Of a DNA stretch of 40,803 nucleotides, positions 8,429 through 16,186 are shown piece by piece; positions within the stretch are counted from its first letter, which is position 1; each line of letters opens with the position of its first letter. The DNA is taken from positions 1 through 40,803 of the forward strand of contig NZ_VCKY01000082.1 in the NCBI RefSeq assembly GCF_005889735.1. Reading direction: 5' to 3'. The stretch is from Nonomuraea turkmeniaca. Lineage in GTDB: Bacteria > Actinomycetota > Actinomycetes > Streptosporangiales > Streptosporangiaceae. The notes beneath the pieces were generated by a model, which was not told the origin of the DNA, ran no database searches, and saw nothing but the letters and a program-made list of their open reading frames with translations. The position numbers and the translations under genes are program-made.

Positions 8429-8443
8429 GCGCCGGACCAGGCG

Positions 8444-9502
8444 TCAGGCCTGACCCGCGGGGGGCGGGGCGGTGGAGGAGCGGACGATCAGCTCGTGGGG
8501 GAAGATCAGGCGCTCGGGCCCGGTCGTGCCGCCCGACAACAACAGCCGCCCCGCCGTCTCGCCGATCTCCTGCTTGGCCTGCCTGATCGTCGTGAGCCCG
8601 GCCTCCTCGGCGGCACTGTCGGAGAACCCCACCACCGACAGCTCGCCAGGCACCTCCAACCCCAGATCGGCCGCCGCGTCCAGCACGCCCAGCGCCAGCA
8701 CGTCGGTGTTGGTCAGGATCGCGGTGGGCCGCGGAGAGCGGCCGAGCAGCGCGTGCCCCGCCTTCCGGCCGGCCTCGCGCGAGTTGCGCGCCACCTCGTA
8801 GAACGGCACTCCCGCCCAGTCCAGCCCGGCCTCCTCGCACGCGCTCTGGTAGCCGCCGCGCCGCCGGCGCATGGCTTCGAACGCCGCGCCCTCCTGCCGC
8901 GACGGGTCGGCCCAGCCGGTGTGGCCGTCGTCGTGGAGGCCCACCATGGCCACCCCGATCCGCCGGTGCCCGAGCTCCAGCACGTGCCGGGCGGCCGCCG
9001 CGCCCGCCGCGGGCTCGTCGATGCCGACGAACGGGTGGCCCGGCACGTACGGCTCGTCCACGATCACGACCGGCAACTTCCTGGCCAGCACCTCCGCCAG
9101 CGCCGGATGCCCGTCCGGCAGCGAGACCACGCAGAAGGCGTCCACGACCGCGTCGCGTACGGTCTCGCTGCGGCGGTCGCCGTGCGGCAGCGGCAGGATG
9201 AGCAGCCCCACCCCGGCGTCCTCGGCGGCCGTGGCCAGTCCCTGGAAGAAGCCGATCGCGTACGGGTCGGCGAACGCGTAGGCCAGCGTCTCGCTGAAGA
9301 TCAGCCCGAGCGCCCCCGCCCGCCCGAGACGCAGTGAGCGTGCGGTCGGGTTGGGCCCCGCGTAGCCGAGCTCGTCGGCCACCTCCAGGATCCGCTGCCG
9401 CAGCCCTTCGCTGAGCTGGTCGGGCCGGGAGAAGGCGTAGGACACGGTGGCCCGGGAGACGCCGAGCCGGTCGGCGATCGTCTGGAGCGTGACCCTGGCC
9501 AT
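8444..9502 (-). CDS. LacI family transcriptional regulator
   Basis: 352 residues. The N-terminal helix-turn-helix (LQTIADRLGVSRATVSYAFS, residues about 5-24) and hinge helix (PNPTARSLRLGRAG) are intact. The periplasmic-binding-like effector domain fills the rest (FSETLAYAFADPYAIGFFQG, VVIVDEPYVPGHPFVGIDE, TAILTNTDVLALGVL). ATG 9502 lies 34 bases from a 30-bp palindrome that sits between this gene and a divergent 59-residue gene. It therefore probably represses both itself and that gene. The effector is unknown, and no sugar transporter or catabolic gene adjoins it. Confidence 0.92.
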   Translation of the reverse strand: MARVTLQTIADRLGVSRATVSYAFSRPDQLSEGLRQRILEVADELGYAGPNPTARSLRLGRAGALGLIFSETLAYAFADPYAIGFFQGLATAAEDAGVGLLILPLPHGDRRSETVRDAVVDAFCVVSLPDGHPALAEVLARKLPVVIVDEPYVPGHPFVGIDEPAAGAAAARHVLELGHRRIGVAMVGLHDDGHTGWADPSRQEGAAFEAMRRRRGGYQSACEEAGLDWAGVPFYEVARNSREAGRKAGHALLGRSPRPTAILTNTDVLALGVLDAAADLGLEVPGELSVVGFSDSAAEEAGLTTIRQAKQEIGETAGRLLLSGGTTGPERLIFPHELIVRSSTAPPPAGQA

Positions 9503-9536
9503 CGTCCAACCGTACCGAAGACCTTGCAGGGGCGTT

Positions 9537-9566
9537 CTTAATCAATTAAGGTCTTAATTGATTAAG
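9537..9566. promoter_or_regulatory. 30-bp AT-rich palindromic operator, probable LacI site
   Basis: CTTAATCAATTAAG and CTTAATTGATTAAG are perfect inverted repeats separated by GT. Each 14-base half is itself a near-palindrome (six of seven pairs). This island of A/T stands out in DNA of very high GC. It lies between the divergent lacI-type gene and the small gene whose ribosome site begins at its edge. Confidence 0.75.
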
Positions 9567-9575
9567 GAGGGTCAT

Positions 9576-9755
9576 ATGGATGCCATGCAAGTCCTCGCAC
9601 ACCGGACGGCGATGGGCTACCGGGAGTCGCTGGGCGACGCGCTGCCGGGTGCGCCGCGCAGGCCGCACCGGGATCGGGGCGGCGTTCGCGTACGGCTGGC
9701 GCATTCGCTCAGGTGGACGGCCGACCGCCTGGATCCGGCGTGCCGCACGGCATGA
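9576..9755 (+). CDS. small basic protein of unknown function
   Basis: 59 residues from ATG 9576, with AAGGAGG six bases upstream and overlapping the end of the palindromic operator. Third codon positions are mostly G or C, as in neighbouring genes, which argues that it is translated. The protein is Arg-rich, without a signal peptide or membrane helix. It has a C-terminal amphipathic piece (LAHSLRWTADRLDP). I do not recognise a family. LacI-type regulators of this setting often face an efflux transporter; here only this small gene is present. Two upstream in-frame codons (from 9558) are less likely because they lie inside the operator. Confidence 0.6.
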   Translation: MDAMQVLAHRTAMGYRESLGDALPGAPRRPHRDRGGVRVRLAHSLRWTADRLDPACRTA

Positions 9756-9796
9756 TGCTGCAGAATGTGACGGACCGATTACCCAGGGAGGGGTCC

Positions 9797-10363
9797 GTGA
9801 ACATGGCTTGGATCATCGCCGTCGCAACCGCGGCGGGACCGCTGAGCGCTGATGCGGGGAGCTCGCTGAGCCCGCCGGGGGTGGGCGGCGCCCGAAGCCC
9901 GTCAGCCGCCCTGACCTGCGCGGTCACCACGCCGCCAGGCCGGCCGCTGGTGTTCCGGCCGTGGGTCGGGCTCGCGCCCCGGCGCGCCGCCGTCCGGGGC
10001 CACCTCCAGCTCACGGACTGCACGTCGCCGGACGGCTCGGCGCCCGGCCTGCGCTCCGGCTGGGTCGCCCTGCGGGCCACCGCCGTGCTCTCGTGCACGA
10101 GCGCGCGCCGGGTTCACGGCCGCGCCGTCATCACCTGGTTCGGCGGGGACGGCCGCCCCGTCGGCACCTCGACGCTCCGCAGCCGGGGCGACCACCTCGC
10201 CACCCAGCGTCCGGCCGACGCCCTGCTCACCGGCGCCGTCACGGCGGGACCGCTCAGGGGTGAGCAGACCCACGGCGGCATCACGCCCGGCACGGGGCTG
10301 CTCAGCTGCGCCACCCAGGGCCTGGAGCGCCTGCCCGGCGCGGGCCACATGACCTTCGGTTAG
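9797..10363 (+). CDS. secreted protein of unknown function
   Basis: 188 residues. I chose GTG 9797 because GGAGGGG ends three bases before it and it opens directly into a signal-peptide-like segment (MAWIIAVATAAGPLSADA). The mature part has four cysteines (in LTCAV, LTDCT, LSCTS, LSCAT) that could form two disulfides. It has a beta-rich pattern such as RAVITWFGGDGRPVGTSTL. I do not recognise a family. It follows the 59-residue gene by 41 bases and may be co-transcribed with it under the same operator. Confidence 0.65.
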   Translation: MNMAWIIAVATAAGPLSADAGSSLSPPGVGGARSPSAALTCAVTTPPGRPLVFRPWVGLAPRRAAVRGHLQLTDCTSPDGSAPGLRSGWVALRATAVLSCTSARRVHGRAVITWFGGDGRPVGTSTLRSRGDHLATQRPADALLTGAVTAGPLRGEQTHGGITPGTGLLSCATQGLERLPGAGHMTFG

Positions 10364-10431
10364 CCTCGCCGGTCTCAGCCCCCTTCCCAGGGCCGTCTCC
10401 CTCTTCGAAGGCCCCGTCCCAAGACGCGGGG

Positions 10432-11277
10432 CTAGCCGCCGGTGATCTGCTCCTCCGCGTGGTCCAGGAGCCGCTCGGCCGTGCTGAAGCGGCGCTCGTT
10501 GGCGTCGTTCAGCAACACGCCGACCACCTGCCGGCCGCCGCGCTCGCCCGCGAACAACAGGCAGTAGCCGGCCGCGTTCGTGTACCCGGTCTTCACACCC
10601 AGCACCCCGTCCGCCCGGGCCAGCAGTTTGTTGGAGTTGCGCCACGTGTGCGCCCGGTGCAGCGAGGTCTTGGCCACCTTGTACGTCTCTTTGCCGACCA
10701 CGGTCCTGAACGTGCTGCTCGCCAGCGCCTGCTGCGCCAGCCGGGCCTGGTCGACGGCCGTCGAGTAGCCGCCGTTGGCCGGCGTGGGCATGCCGTCGGC
10801 GTTGGTGTAGCGGGTGTCGGTCAGGCCGAGGGCGCGGGCGGTGCTGTTCATCTTGGCGACGAAGGCCGTCTTGCCCGGGCCGTAGTGTCGGGCCAGGGCG
10901 TTGGCCGCGTCCGCGCCTGAAGGCAGCATGAGCCCGTACAGCAGGTCTCTGACCGTGAGGCGCTCGCCCTTCTTCAGCCCCGCCGTGGCGGCGCCGCCAC
11001 GGGCGGCGTATTTCACATCGGTCGCGGTGATCGTGATCGTGTCGCTCAGGTGGGCCTCGCGCAGCACGACGTACGCGGTCATGACCTTCACCAGGCTGGC
11101 CACCGGCACCCGGCGCGTCTCGCGCTTGCCGAGGTGGATCGTTCCCGCCGAGTCGACGACGTACGCCGACGTGGCCTTCACGGTGGGCGCCTCGGCCGCG
11201 GCGGCGGGGGAGGAGACTCCCACAACCACTGCGAGTACGACAGAGCTGATCAATCCCGCAATACGCATGCCAAACAT
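10432..11277 (-). CDS. D-alanyl-D-alanine carboxypeptidase (PBP5/S11 family)
   Basis: 281 residues with a signal peptide (about 1-28). The penicillin-binding active-site motifs are S61-L-V-K64 (nucleophile and base), S120-G-A122 and K229-T-G231. The second motif lacks the usual Asn/Cys in third place, a tolerated variation in actinobacterial S11 enzymes. It trims the terminal D-Ala of peptidoglycan stem peptides outside the membrane. It ends soon after KTG and the following strands, without the PBP5 C-terminal beta-domain or membrane anchor, so it should be freely secreted. ATG 11277 or the in-frame ATG three codons later could start it; neither has a strong ribosome site. Confidence 0.9.
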   Translation of the reverse strand: MFGMRIAGLISSVVLAVVVGVSSPAAAAEAPTVKATSAYVVDSAGTIHLGKRETRRVPVASLVKVMTAYVVLREAHLSDTITITATDVKYAARGGAATAGLKKGERLTVRDLLYGLMLPSGADAANALARHYGPGKTAFVAKMNSTARALGLTDTRYTNADGMPTPANGGYSTAVDQARLAQQALASSTFRTVVGKETYKVAKTSLHRAHTWRNSNKLLARADGVLGVKTGYTNAAGYCLLFAGERGGRQVVGVLLNDANERRFSTAERLLDHAEEQITGG

Positions 11278-11379
11278 GTTGGCAGGAGATCAAGGGTTCG
11301 TTTGCGAAGTAGCGCCATAAAGCCGCATCAGGCGGGGGTAAACGAATGTTAGATCGGAGCAGGAGGGGGAGGGGCCACC

Positions 11380-11571
11380 GTGGCAGGGAGGTTCGTCATC
11401 AGCGAGGACGGGCAGGGCGGTTGGCGCTTCGCGCTCGTCGCGAACAACGGGCAGACGCTGGCGGTGGGCGAGGGTTACCCGACCAAGGTCGCCTGCGTGA
11501 ACGGCATCGAGACGGTACGCAGGAACGCCGTGGACGCCGTCATCGTGGACCTGAGCGGTGAGGAGCTATGA
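11380..11571 (+). CDS. YegP-like DUF1508 protein
   Basis: 63 residues. GTG 11380 is preceded by AGGAGGGGGAGGGG. The single repeat FVISEDGQGGWRFALVANNG ... GEGYPTKVACVNGIETVRRNA is the DUF1508/YegP beta-beta-alpha fold in one copy (E. coli YegP has two). Function is unknown; the family is small, soluble and often found singly. Its last six bases overlap the end of the convergent VTT membrane gene. Confidence 0.8.
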   Translation: MAGRFVISEDGQGGWRFALVANNGQTLAVGEGYPTKVACVNGIETVRRNAVDAVIVDLSGEEL

Positions 11572-12075
11572 CACCAGGAGCTTCTCATCCACGGAGCGCT
11601 GCTTCTTCCTGCGCCGCCGCACCATGAGCCAGGTCACCCCCGCGACGGCCAGCACGGCGACGACCGCCGCCGTGACCGGCGATCGCCCGGCCAGCTCCAG
11701 CCAGCCCCACACCACCGCGGTCAGGCCGAACCACCACATGGGCGCCCAGGTCAGGCAGCCCAGCGCGCTCGCGACCACGTACCAGGGATAGGACACCCGG
11801 AGCGCGCCGGCCACCCACGGAAGCGTGTGCCGCAGCATGGGCACCCAGAAGCACCCGTAGACGGCCAGCGCGCCCCACTTCTCGACGACCCGCTCGATCT
11901 TCGCGATCCGCTCGCGGCCCACCTTGACGCCGATGCGAGAGTCGTAGAGCTTGTCACCCAGCTTGCGCCCGACCCAGTAGTAGACCTGGAACGCGCCGAA
12001 CAGGGCGAGGATCAGGATGGCGCCCACCAGCCAGTACGGCAGGCCCAGCCAGAACGGCCTGGCGAAATCGTCCAT
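11566..12075 (-). CDS. VTT/DedA-like membrane protein
   Basis: 169 residues from ATG 12075 behind CAGGAGGG. Four to five hydrophobic segments are present. The order YYWVGRKLGDKL, VEKWGALAVYGCFWVPMLRH, LPWVAGALRVSYPWYVVAS and ALGCLTWAP follows the DedA/SNARE-associated (VTT) domain. The conserved Arg of the re-entrant region corresponds to MLRHTLPW. DedA-type proteins move lipids such as undecaprenyl phosphate across the membrane or keep envelope homeostasis. The C-terminus is strongly basic (RRRRKKQR). The promoter carries an iron box, which suggests that this gene responds to iron. Confidence 0.75.
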   Translation of the reverse strand: MDDFARPFWLGLPYWLVGAILILALFGAFQVYYWVGRKLGDKLYDSRIGVKVGRERIAKIERVVEKWGALAVYGCFWVPMLRHTLPWVAGALRVSYPWYVVASALGCLTWAPMWWFGLTAVVWGWLELAGRSPVTAAVVAVLAVAGVTWLMVRRRRKKQRSVDEKLLVS

Positions 12076-12095
12076 CGGCCCGCCCTCCTGAAGCC

Positions 12096-12114
12096 TTAGG
12101 TCAGCCTTACCTTA
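12096..12114. promoter_or_regulatory. IdeR/DmdR-type iron box
   Basis: On the minus strand the 19 bases read TAAGGTAAGGCTGACCTAA. By eye this matches the actinobacterial iron-box consensus TTAGGTTAGGCTAACCTAA at 16 of 19 positions. It starts right after a TTGAAC -35-like hexamer (12115-12120) and covers the core promoter of the VTT-domain gene, where an iron-loaded repressor would block it. It could also act on the divergent gene at 12238. Confidence 0.75.
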
Positions 12115-12237
12115 GTTCAAGGTGCAAGTGATTGCCACACCGGCTTGCAAGCCCCCAGCAAAAGGTGCAACTCGCCGACAACCAGCACTCAACCACCTAA
12201 CTCCACTCTAGGGGTGAGCCAAAAAGGGGTGTTGAAG

Positions 12238-12744
12238 ATGTCGACAACGAGAAGCGCGGCCGTCCTGGCCAGTGGCACCGCGAACGCGGCCAAGTTGTTC
12301 GTGGCCGCCCTCGCTTTCACCAGCGCGTACGTCGGCTTCTCCGCCTACAGTAGCGCCAGCTCCACACCCGAGCCCGCTCGGACCGTCAGCCTGTCGGCCC
12401 AAGAGGTGCCCATCACGGAGCGGCTGTCCGCCCAGGCCGGCAAGGTCACCGTGAGCGTCCTGGCCGACGGCGGCGCCGGGTGCGCCAAGTCGTACGTCGC
12501 CCGCAGCGTGGTGCTCAACCCCGACCCCGCCCAGGGCATGGCGTACGGCTGGCGGCTGTCCCGCTGGAGCTCCGCCACCAAGAGCTGGCGCACCTACCTC
12601 GTCGACCACGACGGCTTCGCCGGCGCCGCCCGGACCGTCGAGTGGCGGCCCCAGATCACCGGCAACCCCGGCTGGTACCGCGTCGAGCTGACCGCCGAAG
12701 ACGCCAAGACCGTCAAGAGCGACCGTTTCCAGGTGAGCTGCTGA
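12238..12744 (+). CDS. exported or membrane-anchored protein of unknown function
   Basis: 168 residues from ATG 12238 (MSTTRSAAVL). One hydrophobic segment near the start (about 17-36) is probably a signal peptide or anchor. It is followed by a Ser/Thr-rich stretch and a beta-rich domain with two cysteines (GAGCAKS and the terminal QVSC). Phrases such as AYGWRLSRWSSATKSWRTY and NPGWYRVELTAEDAKTVKSDRF suggest an immunoglobulin-like or small binding domain; I do not recognise the family. Its last 32 bases overlap the 3' end of the convergent AfsR-like gene. The open frame continues upstream to 12145, but that part does not look coding. Confidence 0.65.
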   Translation: MSTTRSAAVLASGTANAAKLFVAALAFTSAYVGFSAYSSASSTPEPARTVSLSAQEVPITERLSAQAGKVTVSVLADGGAGCAKSYVARSVVLNPDPAQGMAYGWRLSRWSSATKSWRTYLVDHDGFAGAARTVEWRPQITGNPGWYRVELTAEDAKTVKSDRFQVSC

Positions 12745-15700
12745 CCGACCGCTGGGCCGCCTCCACCCAGCGCGGCACGCCCACCCGCTCGGCCACCTCC
12801 AGAGCCTTCGTGTAATGGTCCCGCGCCGCGTCCGGCTGTCCCAGGCGGATGGCCAGGTCGCCGAGCGTCAGCGCCACCGGCCACAGCGCCACCACACCGG
12901 TGCCGGCGCCCGCCACCCGGTCGGCGAACGGCTTGAGCTTGTCGTAGCAGTCGACCATCCGCTCCCGGTCGTCCAGCAGCATGCCGGCCAGCGCTCGCCA
13001 GGTCATCGCCAGCTCGTAGAGGAAGTCGGGGCGCACCGGCGGGCGCGTGGCGGCCACGGCCTTGGCGTCGTTGACGTGCCCGGCCGAGGCCAGGGCCAGC
13101 GCGTAGGCGTCGAGCGTCCACTTGGCGCCGCTGTGATGCTTCTCCGCCAGCTGGTCGACGGTCTCCGCGGCCCGCCCGTCCACCAGGTGCAGGCAGAACA
13201 TCGTGATCAGCGGCAGGTCCTGGCGGCCTTCCAGCATGCCCGCCCGCGCGGTCATCCTGGCCGCCTCGCGGTAGGCCCGCTCGGCGCCCGCGTAGTCGCC
13301 GGCGATCATGAGCCGCATGCCGCCGTACCAGACCACGACCGCGGCCGGCGCCGACAGGTCGTACTGCCTGGCCAACTGGTCGGCGGCGGCCGCGTGCTCG
13401 TCGGCCGTGGTGAATTCGCCCCTGGCCGCCGCGCATTCAAGTAACACCAGGTGCGCCAGCGCCTGCGTGGCCATCTGCCCCGAACGCTGGGCGACCTCCA
13501 GCAGCTCCCTGCCGATGCTCTCCCGGGTGTCCACGGCCGGGATGTCGTACGACTGCCGCAACCGCCCGCTCAGCGCCGCCGCGATCAGTGCGGGGTCGCC
13601 GCTCTGCCGGGCCAGCTCCAGCGCCTCCAGCGACGCCTGCCGCCCCCGCTCCGGCGAGGAGGAGCCCTCCAGTTCCAGCGCGAGCGTGGTCAGCAGGCTG
13701 GCGCGCAGCCGCTGCTCACCCGCGGGCAGCTCCATGAGCGCCTTCTCGGTGACGTCGACGATCTCCCACGCGGTGCGGGTGAAGTCGCGTGCCATGCCCT
13801 TGTGCGGCACGGCCAGCGACGCCGCCACCTTCGCCGTCATCTCCAGGTCGCCCAGCGGCAGCGCGGCGTCCATGGCCTGGCGGCGCAGCAGCCGCGCGGC
13901 CGTCATGTCGCCGCACAACGCCAGCGCCCGGATCTGGCGCAACATGAGCCGCAGGCGCTCCTTAGCGCGTTCCGGCGTCTGCGCGCCCGATTCGTCGTTG
14001 CGGGACCGGTCGAACGCGGCGATGGCCTGCTCCCACAACGTGGCCGCCTCGCGGTGGGCGAAGCGCCGCTCGGCCTGCTCGGCCGCCAGGCCCGCGTAGT
14101 GGACCGCCTTCTCCGCCGCGTCGGCCAGGAAGTAGTGGTGCGCCAGAGCGGCCACGTCGGCCGGCGTGTGCTGCTCGATCACGCCGGCCACGGCCGCGTG
14201 CAACCTGGCGCGGCGCAGCCGGGAGGCGTCGGAGTAGATGGTGTCGCGGACCAGGTCGTGGTCGAACCTGAGCAGCCCTGGGCCCGGCTCGGTCACCAGC
14301 CCGGTCAGCAGCGCCGCCTCGACCGCCTCGATCACCGCGTCCTCGTCACCGGCCACCGCGATCAGCACGTCGAGATCGACGTCCCGGCCGATCACCGCGG
14401 CCTGGAGCAGGATCTGCTGCGCGCCGGACGGCAGCCGCGAGATGCGCCGCCGCAGCACGTCGCGCACGCCGGACGGCACCTGGGAGAGCACCTCGGTGGC
14501 GCGGGCCCGGTCGGCCGCGCCCTCGGAGTCCAGCAGGCGCACGGTCTCGCGGACGAAGAACGGGTTGCCGCCGGTCCGCTCGACGATCGACTCGACCGCG
14601 TCCTCGTCGATCTCGCGCACGCACGTCGCCCTGACCAGCTCCGCCACGGCCTTCGGGTCGAGCCCCGACAGGCCCACCCGGACCGGTCCGAGCCGGGCCA
14701 GCGCGGCCAGCACGTCGGACTGGCGGTCGTTCAGCTCGCTCTCCCTGCACGTCACCACGAGCAGCACGCGGCTGGTCGCCAGCAGGCTCGGCAGGGCCCG
14801 CAGCAGCGCCAGCGTCTGGTCGTCGGCCCAGTGCAGGTCCTCGAGCGTCACCAGCACCGGCGCCCGCCGCGCGATCCCGGCCAGGTAGCCGCCGACCGCG
14901 CGGTGCAGCCGGAACCCGCCGGACACCTCGTCCTCGTCAGGGTCGGGCGCGGCGTCGTCCAGCAGCGGCGCGAGCAACTGCGCGTATTCGCCCGCGCCCG
15001 TCATGCCGACGAGCGTGCGCAGGATCTCCACCCACGCCCACCCCGGCGGGGTGGCGCTGGAGTCGGGGCAGGCGCCGGAGGAGGTGATCCAGCCGTCGCC
15101 GCCCAGCTTGCCCGCCAACTGGCGCAGCAGCGTGGTCTTGCCCGCGCCCGCGACCCCGGTCACGATCGCGACCTGGAGCCGGCCCGTGCGCGAGGCCGTC
15201 GTGGTCAGCCTGGCCAGCTCGGCGTCGCGGCCCACGAACGGCTCGGGCTCCAGCGGCGGTGGCTCGACCGGCGCGGCGGGACGGGGCGGCCAGGTGTCGG
15301 TGGTGGCCGGCGCCGGTCGCGAGGGCCGCGCGGGCATGGCCAGCTCCAGCTCCGGCGACTGCGCCAGGATGTCGGACTCCAGCTTGCGCAGCGCCGGCCC
15401 CGGGTCGATGCCGAGCTCGTCGGCCAGGATGTTCCTGGCCCTGCGGAGCGCCGCCAGGGCGTCGCCCTGCCGGCCGCAGCGGTAGAGCCCCAGCGCCAGC
15501 AGCCGCCAGCCCTCCTCGCGCAGCGTGTGCTCGGTGGTGAGAGCCTCCAGGTCCGGCACGGTCTCGGCGTGCATGCCCAGCCGCAGCCCGGTGTCGGCGT
15601 GCCGCTCGCGCGCCACCAGGCGCAGCTCGGTCAGCCGGTTGACCTCGGCCTCGGCCCACTGCTGGTCGGCGAAGTCGGAGTACGGGGTGCCGCGCCACAG

Positions 15701-16120
15701 ACCGAGCGCCTTCTCCAGGCGGCCTCGTGCCGACTGCGGGTCGCCCTCCTCCAGGTGCTCGCCCGCCGCGCGGACGAGCTGCTCGAATCTGAGCGCGTCG
15801 ACCTGGTCGGAGGCCACCCGCAACGCGTAGCCGGACGCGACCGTCACCAACAGCCGGTTCGGCCCACCGCGCGGGCGGCCAGGCTCCAGCACTCTGCGCA
15901 GGCGCGAGATGTAGACCTGCAGGCCCGACTGCGCGCCCTTTGCCGCATCGTCGTCCCACAGATCGTAAAGAAGCGTGTCAACCGGTACAACCTGACCTCT
16001 GGCCACGAGAAGTCGGGCGAGGACGGCCCGCTGCCGCAACCCGCCGAGGTCGAGTTCGTCGTCGTGTTCGTACGCCTCGACTGGCCCCAGAACTCGGAAC
16101 GCCACCATGTCAGCCGCCAC
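12713..16120 (-). CDS. AfsR/SARP-family transcriptional activator with AAA ATPase and helical repeats
   Basis: 1135 residues. Residues about 5-100 are the OmpR-type winged helix of SARP proteins, and about 105-250 are the bacterial transcriptional activator (BTAD) domain. A Pro-rich linker follows, then an AAA/STAND NTPase with Walker A GVAGAGKTT (322-330) and Walker B VLVTLEDLHWADD (422-434). The C-terminal 500 residues are Ala/Leu/Arg-rich TPR-like helices. GTG 16120 or ATG 16108 starts it; neither has a clear ribosome site. Such proteins often control antibiotic clusters, but no biosynthetic genes lie within this window, so it is probably a stand-alone or global regulator. Confidence 0.9.
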   Translation of the reverse strand: MAADMVAFRVLGPVEAYEHDDELDLGGLRQRAVLARLLVARGQVVPVDTLLYDLWDDDAAKGAQSGLQVYISRLRRVLEPGRPRGGPNRLLVTVASGYALRVASDQVDALRFEQLVRAAGEHLEEGDPQSARGRLEKALGLWRGTPYSDFADQQWAEAEVNRLTELRLVARERHADTGLRLGMHAETVPDLEALTTEHTLREEGWRLLALGLYRCGRQGDALAALRRARNILADELGIDPGPALRKLESDILAQSPELELAMPARPSRPAPATTDTWPPRPAAPVEPPPLEPEPFVGRDAELARLTTTASRTGRLQVAIVTGVAGAGKTTLLRQLAGKLGGDGWITSSGACPDSSATPPGWAWVEILRTLVGMTGAGEYAQLLAPLLDDAAPDPDEDEVSGGFRLHRAVGGYLAGIARRAPVLVTLEDLHWADDQTLALLRALPSLLATSRVLLVVTCRESELNDRQSDVLAALARLGPVRVGLSGLDPKAVAELVRATCVREIDEDAVESIVERTGGNPFFVRETVRLLDSEGAADRARATEVLSQVPSGVRDVLRRRISRLPSGAQQILLQAAVIGRDVDLDVLIAVAGDEDAVIEAVEAALLTGLVTEPGPGLLRFDHDLVRDTIYSDASRLRRARLHAAVAGVIEQHTPADVAALAHHYFLADAAEKAVHYAGLAAEQAERRFAHREAATLWEQAIAAFDRSRNDESGAQTPERAKERLRLMLRQIRALALCGDMTAARLLRRQAMDAALPLGDLEMTAKVAASLAVPHKGMARDFTRTAWEIVDVTEKALMELPAGEQRLRASLLTTLALELEGSSSPERGRQASLEALELARQSGDPALIAAALSGRLRQSYDIPAVDTRESIGRELLEVAQRSGQMATQALAHLVLLECAAARGEFTTADEHAAAADQLARQYDLSAPAAVVVWYGGMRLMIAGDYAGAERAYREAARMTARAGMLEGRQDLPLITMFCLHLVDGRAAETVDQLAEKHHSGAKWTLDAYALALASAGHVNDAKAVAATRPPVRPDFLYELAMTWRALAGMLLDDRERMVDCYDKLKPFADRVAGAGTGVVALWPVALTLGDLAIRLGQPDAARDHYTKALEVAERVGVPRWVEAAQRSVSSSPGNGRS

Positions 16121-16186
16121 GCTATGCGGGCCTACGAATCACGCACAAGGCCCGTGGTTGATAAGTACGTGAGGGGTTTGGGATTG

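Noticed and set aside
8420..8434. Small hairpin CGGCGC/GCGCCG at the DUF4235 stop
   Set aside because: A six-base GC stem over a stop codon is expected by chance in this composition.
10364..10431. Terminator between the secreted protein and the carboxypeptidase
   Set aside because: Only weak 5-bp complementarity around GGGCC and GGCCC was seen, not enough to call.
12713..16120. AfsR-like gene as pointer to a secondary-metabolite cluster
   Set aside because: No synthase, tailoring or export genes of a cluster adjoin it in this window.
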